Of a stretch of DNA of 9,817 nucleotides, positions 5,361-9,817 are shown piece by piece; position 1 is the stretch's first letter, and the number at the start of each line of letters is the position of its first letter. Source of the DNA: Candidatus Rokuibacteriota bacterium (GTDB lineage Bacteria; Methylomirabilota; Methylomirabilia; Rokubacteriales; CSP1-6); contig QHRT01000011.1 of assembly GCA_003220195.1 (NCBI GenBank), forward strand, positions 1 through 9,817. The letters run 5' to 3'. The position numbers and the translations under genes are program-made. The notes beneath the pieces were generated by a model. The model had not been told where the DNA came from, ran no database searches, and was given only the letters and a program-made list of their open reading frames with translations.

Positions 5361-6419
5361 AGGCGCAGCTTCTTCACGAGCGCGGCGGTCACTGCCGCAA
5401 CGGCGGCCGCCGCGCCGCTGGCATCGGCGGCCGACAAGTTCGCGCGCGACCGCGACTGGAGTGGCGAAACCCCGATCACCTATCCGGAACCGGCGTGGGA
5501 GGTGAAGGACAAGCGCTTCACCGGCATGCAGGGCAACGCGACGCTGCAGCGCATCTGGCACGGCACGAGCCACGACCGCGCACTCTGGTGCGAAGGTCCG
5601 GTCTGGATGGGTGACTGGGGCTGCCTGATCTGGAGCGACATTCCGAACCATCGCACGCTGCGGTGGATCGAAGACGACAGCCACGTGAGCGTCTTCCAGA
5701 CCGAGTCCGGGTACTCGAACGGGCACACGCGCGACAACCAGGGCCGGCTGATCGCCATGGAGCACGACACCCGCCGCGTGCGGCGCCGCGAGTTCGACGG
5801 CGGATGGACCGTGCTGATGGACAACTATCAGGGCAAGAAGCTCAACGCTCCGAACGATGCGGCGGTCCACGCCGATGGCTCGGTCTGGTTCACCGATCCG
5901 GGATACGGGATTCTCGGACCGTACGAGGGGCACAAAGCCGAGTTCGAGCTGCCCACGCGCGTCTATCGTGTCGATCCCACCGGCAGGTCGACGGTCGCGG
6001 CCGAAGGACCGATGCGCCGCCCGAACGGCATCTGCTTCTCGCCGGACTTCAAGAAGTGCTACGTCGTGGACACCGGCGCGACCGACGGGCCGCAATATCC
6101 GGCCAACATCATCGTGTTCGACGTCGTGAATAACGCCCTGAGCAACCCGAAGGTGTTCGCCGACTTCGCCCCCGGCTTCACCGATGGCATCCGCTGCGAC
6201 ACCGACGGCAACGTCTGGTGCTCGTGGGGGTGGGGTGGAGTCGACACCAACGGCGTGCGCGTGCATGCGCCGAACGGTGATCAGCTGGCGTTCCTGCACA
6301 CGCCGGAGGTGATCGCGAACCTGTGCTTCGGTGGCGTCAAGCGCAACCGGCTGATCATGACGGGAAGCACGTCGATCTACGCGCTCTACGTCAACGCGGT
6401 TGGCGCTGCGCTCAGTTGA
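5349..6419 (+). CDS. Tat-exported SMP-30/gluconolactonase-like protein
   Basis: A 356-residue six-bladed beta-propeller of the SMP-30/gluconolactonase/LRE family. These are metal-dependent enzymes that open sugar lactones or related esters. Residues 1-27 are a Tat signal (NRRSFFTSAAV, then an Ala-rich stretch and LASA-ADK), so it should be exported folded to the periplasm. By family analogy Glu82 (CEGPVW), Asn226 (RPNGICFSPD) and Asp279 (FTDGIRCDTDGNVW) are the metal ligands, and Asn168 (LNAPNDAAV) lines the pocket. The GSVWFTDPGYG block (177-187) is also typical. GGAGG lies seven bases before ATG 5349; an in-frame ATG at 5355 would give a shorter start with the same Tat motif. The substrate cannot be told from sequence. 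No sugar pathway genes are adjacent. Confidence 0.88.
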   Translation: MDMNRRSFFTSAAVTAATAAAAPLASAADKFARDRDWSGETPITYPEPAWEVKDKRFTGMQGNATLQRIWHGTSHDRALWCEGPVWMGDWGCLIWSDIPNHRTLRWIEDDSHVSVFQTESGYSNGHTRDNQGRLIAMEHDTRRVRRREFDGGWTVLMDNYQGKKLNAPNDAAVHADGSVWFTDPGYGILGPYEGHKAEFELPTRVYRVDPTGRSTVAAEGPMRRPNGICFSPDFKKCYVVDTGATDGPQYPANIIVFDVVNNALSNPKVFADFAPGFTDGIRCDTDGNVWCSWGWGGVDTNGVRVHAPNGDQLAFLHTPEVIANLCFGGVKRNRLIMTGSTSIYALYVNAVGAALS

Positions 6420-6450
6420 GTCGCTGACTGCTTGATTGAATCGATCGGGG

Positions 6451-6486
6451 CGAGCCCCGCGCCGTTCAGCGCGGCGCGGGGACTCG
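6451..6486. terminator. Strong hairpin between convergent genes
   Basis: CCCCGCGCCG (6455-6464) and CGGCGCGGGG (6472-6481) pair perfectly over 10 bp around a seven-base loop. CGAG (6451-6454) and CTCG (6483-6486) extend the stem past one bulged A. It lies between the stops at 6419 (plus) and 6507 (minus). No T-run follows on either strand; shared termination is inferred. Confidence 0.6.
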
Positions 6487-6506
6487 ATCAGGCCGGCACA
6501 CCCTCG

Positions 6507-8186
6507 TCAGTCGATCATGTCGTAGCTGCGGAGAAGCTTGCCGGGCAACGCGCCCGTGCAGGTGTTGCTCTCGAACGTGACCGCACCATTGACCAGGATG
6601 TACCGCATGCCCGTGGGCTTCTGCATGCGACGCCATTCGCCGCCCGGAAAATCGCTGGCGTAGGTCGGTTTGTCGTAGACGTAGCCCAGCTCGTCCAGGT
6701 GGTAGACCATGATGTCGGCCCAGTCGCCGATTCGTAGAGTTCCGCGCTCTTTGAAGTTGGCGAGCCACGCCGGGAGGGTACTCATCTTGTAATGCGCCTG
6801 CTCGAGGCTCATGAGCTCTTTGTCGCGCACCCAGTAGGACAGGAAGTGGACGGGCCAGGTGCTGATGGTCAGGTAACGAATGTGCGCGCCGCCATCGGAG
6901 AGCGAGATGTGAGAGTAGGGACTGGTGATGCGGCGAGCCAGCGTCGCGTCGCCGCGATTGGCGAGCATGTGACTGAAGACCGTCTTGAGATCGTCGTCGA
7001 GCGCCAGGTCCAGGAACGCATCGAGCGGGTGCTGGCCTTGCTTCTCGCCCAGCTCCGCCAGCGTGAGGCCTTCCCAGCGGCGGTTGCGCTCGTTGACCAC
7101 CTGGACCACCGTCATCGTGTTCCAGTCCGTGCGGGCGTGCGGGAACTTCTCGACGTCCTGCTTCATCGCGTGCCGGGCGGCAGTATCACGCAGCTTGACC
7201 GCGCGCTCCTCCGCAGATCCGACGAGCGGCTGAATCCAATGCGGCATGTAGTCGAACATGTTGTACTCGGCGAGCGTGAACTCGGCCACCGGGTCCATCG
7301 AGTTTTGCTGCACGACCACGGGAAGCCCGGCCGCGCGCGCCTCGTTCGCCCACGCAAAGCCTTGCTCGTCGTCGCCGACCGCCACGTGCAAGGGCCGGCC
7401 GCTCCGACGCATCATCTCGATCAAGAGGCGTTGCTGCTCCGAAGCCGTGGTGGAAATGCCGATGGTCCAGCCGAGGTGCCCGACGCTGAACTCCGAGAGC
7501 ACATCGGCCAGGCCGAGGAACTCCTCCGGAGACGCCACGTGGCTGGGGAGCGCGCTGCCGTCCTCGGTGCGATCTTCGAGATTCTTGTCGGCCGAGAAGC
7601 CGAAGGCGCCCGCCTTCATGGCTTCGTGGAGCAGACGCTTCATCTCGTTCAGCTCGGCCTCGGTCACCGACGTACGCTCGCGCGCGGCCCTCATGCCGAG
7701 CACGTAGCCGCGCAGCGGCGAGAACGGGACCAGCGCGCCGACGTTCACGCCGAGCCCCTGGCGGTCCAGGCTGTCGAGGTACTCGGGAAACGTCACCCAG
7801 TCCCAGCGCATGCCGAGCTCCATGGAGCGCAGCGGAATGGCCTCGATGCGGTTCATCATCCGCATGTTGAGCTCGCGGTCCTCGGGCCGCGTCGGCGCAA
7901 AGCCGAAGCCGCACTGGCCAATGCTCACCGAGGTGACGCCGAACCAGCCGGACAGCGTGGCGTACGGATCCCAGTTGAGCTGAGCGTCATAGTGAGTGTG
8001 CAGATCGATCGCGCCCGGCGCCACGATGCACCCGCGGGCGTCGATCTCCTTCGCTCCCCCGGCCTGGATGCGGCCGCTCACCCGGGCCACACGGCCGTTC
8101 TTGATGCCGAGATCGGCCTGGTAGCGCGGCACGCCGGTGCCGTCCACGACGGTGCCGCCACGGATCACGAGATCGAGCTGGGCCAT
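6507..8186 (-). CDS. D-aminoacylase-like amidohydrolase
   Basis: A 559-residue protein of the amidohydrolase superfamily, in the N-acyl-D-amino-acid deacylase-like group, expected to hydrolyse amide or cyclic-amide bonds in the cytoplasm. ATG 8186 has AGGAG eight bases upstream; an extension to 8240 lacks a better site. The N-terminal beta part (LDLVIRGGTVVDGTG) leads to the metal motif DLHTHYD with His63 and His65, then Cys92 in GQCGFGFAP. The pair His237 (VGHLGW) and His267 (RPLHVAV) and Asp431 (SLSDGGAHIRYL) complete the set. As I recall, Alcaligenes D-aminoacylase uses His67, His69, Cys96, His220, His250 and Asp366. The spacings 65-92 and 237-267 agree with that, while the stretch before the Asp is about 48 residues longer here. 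The C-terminus (GDWADIMVYHLDELG, ILVNGAVTFES) is the usual closing beta domain. The substrate is unknown. Confidence 0.9.
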   Translation of the reverse strand: MAQLDLVIRGGTVVDGTGVPRYQADLGIKNGRVARVSGRIQAGGAKEIDARGCIVAPGAIDLHTHYDAQLNWDPYATLSGWFGVTSVSIGQCGFGFAPTRPEDRELNMRMMNRIEAIPLRSMELGMRWDWVTFPEYLDSLDRQGLGVNVGALVPFSPLRGYVLGMRAARERTSVTEAELNEMKRLLHEAMKAGAFGFSADKNLEDRTEDGSALPSHVASPEEFLGLADVLSEFSVGHLGWTIGISTTASEQQRLLIEMMRRSGRPLHVAVGDDEQGFAWANEARAAGLPVVVQQNSMDPVAEFTLAEYNMFDYMPHWIQPLVGSAEERAVKLRDTAARHAMKQDVEKFPHARTDWNTMTVVQVVNERNRRWEGLTLAELGEKQGQHPLDAFLDLALDDDLKTVFSHMLANRGDATLARRITSPYSHISLSDGGAHIRYLTISTWPVHFLSYWVRDKELMSLEQAHYKMSTLPAWLANFKERGTLRIGDWADIMVYHLDELGYVYDKPTYASDFPGGEWRRMQKPTGMRYILVNGAVTFESNTCTGALPGKLLRSYDMID

Positions 8187-8444
8187 ATGTCGTTCTCCTG
8201 TGGACGCGGATTCAACCGGCGTCATGATGGATGCGGTCATTCGATCTTGACGAACGCCGCTGCATAGGCAACTCCCGCGAAGGCCGCTTGCGCATCAGGA
8301 ACCGCGTGCATCGAACGCGATGCGATGGTAGGTGACCGCCAGGTCAGGGTCAAGCAGCCCGGGTTGCAGGGTCCGATCGCGCGCGCCGGTCGAGGCGAGT
8401 CGGCTCCCTCCGGCGCGTCCGTCGGTGTACGCTAAGCGCCCCAC
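8187..8444. other. Intergenic stretch between amidohydrolase and broken tRNA-Arg
   Basis: No gene or clear structure is recognised. TACGCT (8428-8433) is placed like a -10 box for the tRNA remnant, but no matching -35 box is visible. Minus-strand frames here run through the tRNA remnant and look non-coding. Confidence 0.3.
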
Positions 8445-8484
8445 GCGCCTGTAGCTCAGTTGGACAGAGCATCGGACTTCTAAT
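8445..8484 (+). pseudogene. tRNA-Arg (TCT) 5' half, truncated in the anticodon stem
   Basis: GCGCCTG (8445-8451, acceptor 5' strand), TA, GCTC-AGTTGGACA-GAGC (complete D arm, 8454-8470), A, TCGGA (anticodon stem 5' strand, 8472-8476) and loop CTTCTAA with anticodon TCT at 8479-8481 match a standard tRNA-Arg(TCT). After T39 (8484) the expected CCGA, variable loop, T arm and acceptor 3' strand are absent, and GGCTCCCGAGCC follows instead. I find no 3' half later in the window, so no functional tRNA can form. Confidence 0.8.
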
Positions 8485-8509
8485 GGCTCCCGAGCCCAGT
8501 GCTCTGTCC
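8462..8509. repeat. Inverted duplication of the tRNA-Arg D-arm sequence
   Basis: GGACAGAGCA (8462-8471, inside the tRNA remnant) and TGCTCTGTCC (8500-8509) are exact reverse complements. The 28 bases between them contain a second small hairpin, GGCT-CCCG-AGCC (8485-8496). Confidence 0.7.
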
Positions 8510-8950
8510 TTCGTGAGCGCACTCGGTCGCACGCAGGCGCAGATTCCATGAGCAGATACGATGAGCGCGAGCCTTCAGGCTGCGGCAACCGTGTGCGACC
8601 GGATGCGCCCGATGACAACGCTGAACTAGCCCGCAACTAGCCCGCGCTCGCCCCTCCCTACACCCCAAAATCGCGCAAGGCCCGGGCACGCTCGAAACGA
8701 TCTGGCGTTCCACCTCGCGCGCGAGGGTATTTCCGAGTGGCACGTCGGACGTCCACTGCGTAGCGGGCGCAAGCGATTGCTCTGGATGTTCCACGTCGAC
8801 GGTCCGGTCTTGCGGACTCGGTAGCAACGCCGCGATGATCGCCCGGCACACATGGCGCTGACGCTCGTCGTCTTGGTCGGTGGGAGGCCGGTTGCGGTCG
8901 CGGGCCTGGCGCGTGGTCGTCGGTTTGGGTGTCGGCGCGGTATGCGCCAC
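8480..8950 (-). CDS. Doubtful ORF, unknown
   Basis: 156 residues from GTG 8950, immediately after the stop of the decayed LVIVD frame (8951-8953). Roughly the first 95 codons have fairly high third-position GC and a protein-like polar and acidic composition (DDERQRHVCRAIIAALL, DVPLGNTLAREVERQIVSS). The rest is Cys/Arg/His-rich, crosses a tandem repeat and ends inside the tRNA-Arg remnant, so it is probably not genuine. Best reading: a decayed or truncated gene of about 95 codons without a recognised family, or chance. Confidence 0.25.
   Translation of the reverse strand: MAHTAPTPKPTTTRQARDRNRPPTDQDDERQRHVCRAIIAALLPSPQDRTVDVEHPEQSLAPATQWTSDVPLGNTLAREVERQIVSSVPGPCAILGCREGRARASCGLVQRCHRAHPVAHGCRSLKARAHRICSWNLRLRATECAHEGQSTGLGSH
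8624..8645. repeat. 11-bp perfect tandem duplication
   Basis: AACTAGCCCGC occurs twice head to tail (8624-8634 and 8635-8645). It lies in the disturbed region after the broken tRNA. Confidence 0.8.
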
Positions 8951-8984
8951 TCATCGGGACTGAGGCGCACGAGGAACACCAACC

Positions 8985-9288
8985 CCACGAGGTCGGCGAC
9001 GAGAGTCGATGATCTGCAACGAATCGCCGTTGGCGGCCGCCACGATCACGGCGGCCTTCGTTCCCTCCACGGCCACGTACTTGGCCGCGCCCGCCATCGT
9101 CAGACCGAACGTGTTCCTCACGACGGGAGCACTCGGCACGCTCACGTCGATGACCCAGAACATCCAGCTCGAATCGTAGGCCAGGGCCCCAGCACGCTGT
9201 TGAACGGGCTGCGCGCGAACGTCCCGGACTGGATGTTGGACGCGGTGACCGTCCCGGCGGCCGGTACCGTGCCCGCCGCCTGCGGCAT
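8985..9288 (-). pseudogene. Frameshifted scrap of an LVIVD-repeat protein
   Basis: On the minus strand, about 9180 down to 9003 reads ALAYDSSWMFWVIDVSVPSAP, then KYVAVEGTKAAVIVAAANGD and SLQIID. This is one good LVIVD repeat (xxVIDVSxPxxPxx...). The frame then degrades to Arg-rich sequence and stops at 8951-8953. Upstream, another frame from ATG 9288 reads AAGTVTASNIQSGTFA, which also looks protein-like, so a frameshift near 9180 is likely. No ribosome binding site is present. It lies just past the hairpin that ends the intact LVIVD gene, suggesting a decayed relative or a displaced piece of it. Confidence 0.5.
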
Positions 9289-9304
9289 GGCGCCGGGATG
9301 ATCG

Positions 9305-9340
9305 GCACGCGCCCGGCCCCGAGAGGCGCCGGGCGCGTGC
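9305..9340. terminator. Strong hairpin after the LVIVD-repeat gene
   Basis: GCACGCGCCCGGC (9305-9317) and GCCGGGCGCGTGC (9328-9340) pair perfectly over 13 bp around a ten-base loop. It starts 15 bases after the minus-strand stop at 9356-9358. No T-run follows; its terminator role is inferred from position. Confidence 0.6.
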
Positions 9341-9355
9341 GTCGCGCGTGCGGAC

Positions 9356-9817
9356 TTACGGGGCCAGGTCGATCACGTCGAGCAGCGCCGCCGAGTCCGA
9401 GGCGTGCAGGAATCCCGTGTTGACCGTGAGCCCGCGCACGGTGCCCGGCACGATGATCTGCGTGACCGCGACGACGTTGGTCGGCACGGACGCATCGAGG
9501 ATGTGGACACCGGCGTTTGGATCGTAGTGACTCCCCGACGGAGACGCGAGGTAGACCTGCGTGCCGGCCGCCGCGATGTACTGCGCGTTGCGGCTGCTCG
9601 TGGTGCCGAGCAGCACCGGCGCCGCCGGGTTGCTGGCATCGAGGATCTGCAGCTGGCTGCCGACGATCGTGTACACCCTCGTCCCCACTGCCGCTACCGC
9701 CGTCGCGGCCCCCGTCAGTGACCCGGCGACGAACGGACTGCTAGGATTGCTGACGTCCACGATCACGAGCGCCGTCCCCACGGCGACATACGCGTACCGA
9801 CCCGAGACGTTCACGCC
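9356..9817 (-). CDS. LVIVD-repeat protein, C-terminal part, runs off the right edge
   Basis: An open frame enters from the right edge and ends at 9356-9358, giving at least 153 residues; the start is outside the window (a GTG at 9814 is internal-looking). Repeats of about 40 residues contain the LVIVD signature: TALVIVDVSNPSSPFVAGSL, SQLQILDASNPAAPVLLGT and AGVHILDASVPTNVVAV, each preceded by a YVAVG- or YIAAAG-like strand. It ends with LLDVIDLAP. Such repeats form beta-propeller-like surface or secreted proteins whose molecular role is mostly unknown. A tight hairpin follows the stop. No signal peptide can be judged here. Confidence 0.85.
   Translation of the reverse strand, partial: GVNVSGRYAYVAVGTALVIVDVSNPSSPFVAGSLTGAATAVAAVGTRVYTIVGSQLQILDASNPAAPVLLGTTSSRNAQYIAAAGTQVYLASPSGSHYDPNAGVHILDASVPTNVVAVTQIIVPGTVRGLTVNTGFLHASDSAALLDVIDLAP

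Noticed and set aside
5031..6299. 422-residue minus-strand ORF antisense to the SMP-30 gene
   Set aside because: Val/Arg/Ala-rich shadow of a well-supported gene.
6792..8267. 491-residue plus-strand ORF antisense to the amidohydrolase
   Set aside because: It is His/Arg/Ala-rich, has no recognisable motif and lies wholly opposite a gene with complete family motifs; a typical high-GC antisense artefact.
8295..8636. 113-residue minus-strand ORF upstream of the amidohydrolase
   Set aside because: It runs straight through the tRNA-Arg remnant and is Arg/Ser-rich without motifs.
8445..9301. Group I intron interrupting tRNA-Arg in the anticodon loop
   Set aside because: The break falls in the anticodon stem after base 39, no 3' half follows in the window, and I see no intron core elements.
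8852..9301. 149-residue plus-strand ORF opposite the LVIVD scrap
   Set aside because: Arg/His-rich shadow; the minus strand shows a recognisable repeat.
1..9817. A new defence, CRISPR, toxin-antitoxin or biosynthetic system
   Set aside because: There is no repeat-spacer array, nuclease/helicase/methylase set, toxin-antitoxin pair or modular synthase. The small HTH gene has no toxin-like neighbour; its nearest neighbours are a secreted protein and a coiled-coil protein.

Overview
The window is GC-rich, about two-thirds G+C by eye. It has bacterial Shine-Dalgarno sequences, Sec and Tat signal peptides and a tRNA with encoded CCA, which suggests a high-GC Gram-negative soil or sediment bacterium. 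The mix of an amidohydrolase, a 6-oxocamphor-hydrolase-type crotonase, an SMP-30 protein and many short orphan genes reminds me of uncultured lineages such as Rokubacteria/Methylomirabilota, but nothing here proves it. It looks like an ordinary chromosomal accessory stretch with several decayed elements. I see no CRISPR array, defence island, prophage module or biosynthetic cluster.

Left part (1-1850). A minus-strand katG (catalase-peroxidase) runs off the left edge. Its ORF is broken by a frameshift and a loss of about 20 codons just after the proximal haem histidine. Directly upstream of its ribosome binding site lies a degenerate plus-strand scrap of an IS3-family transposase. Next come a possible decayed secreted-protein start, a small unknown ORF and an intact tRNA-Pro(TGG).

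Middle part (1850-5350). A small secreted helical protein and a crotonase-superfamily enzyme that closely resembles 6-oxocamphor hydrolase form a two-gene plus-strand unit. It converges on a secreted minus-strand protein of unknown function, with a hairpin between them. That gene diverges from a small plus-strand HTH protein with two CxxC pairs, whose start region carries a cluster of short inverted repeats. A minus-strand gene for a 300-residue protein with an Arg/Glu/Ala-rich coiled-coil tail follows, then about 550 bp mostly without confident genes.

Right part (5280-9817). A Tat-exported SMP-30/gluconolactonase-like protein is preceded by a possible 19-codon leader peptide. It converges, across a strong hairpin, on a 559-residue D-aminoacylase-like amidohydrolase with a complete set of candidate metal ligands. 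Beyond that the sequence is disturbed. The 5' half of a tRNA-Arg(TCT) stops inside the anticodon stem and is followed by an inverted copy of its D-arm. Then come a weak ORF and a frameshifted scrap of an LVIVD-repeat protein. Last, past a hairpin, is the C-terminal part of an apparently intact LVIVD-repeat (beta-propeller-like) protein that enters from the right edge.

The genes do not form one pathway. The OCH-like enzyme, SMP-30 lactonase-like protein and amidohydrolase are all C-C, ester or amide hydrolases and fit a generalist catabolic lifestyle.
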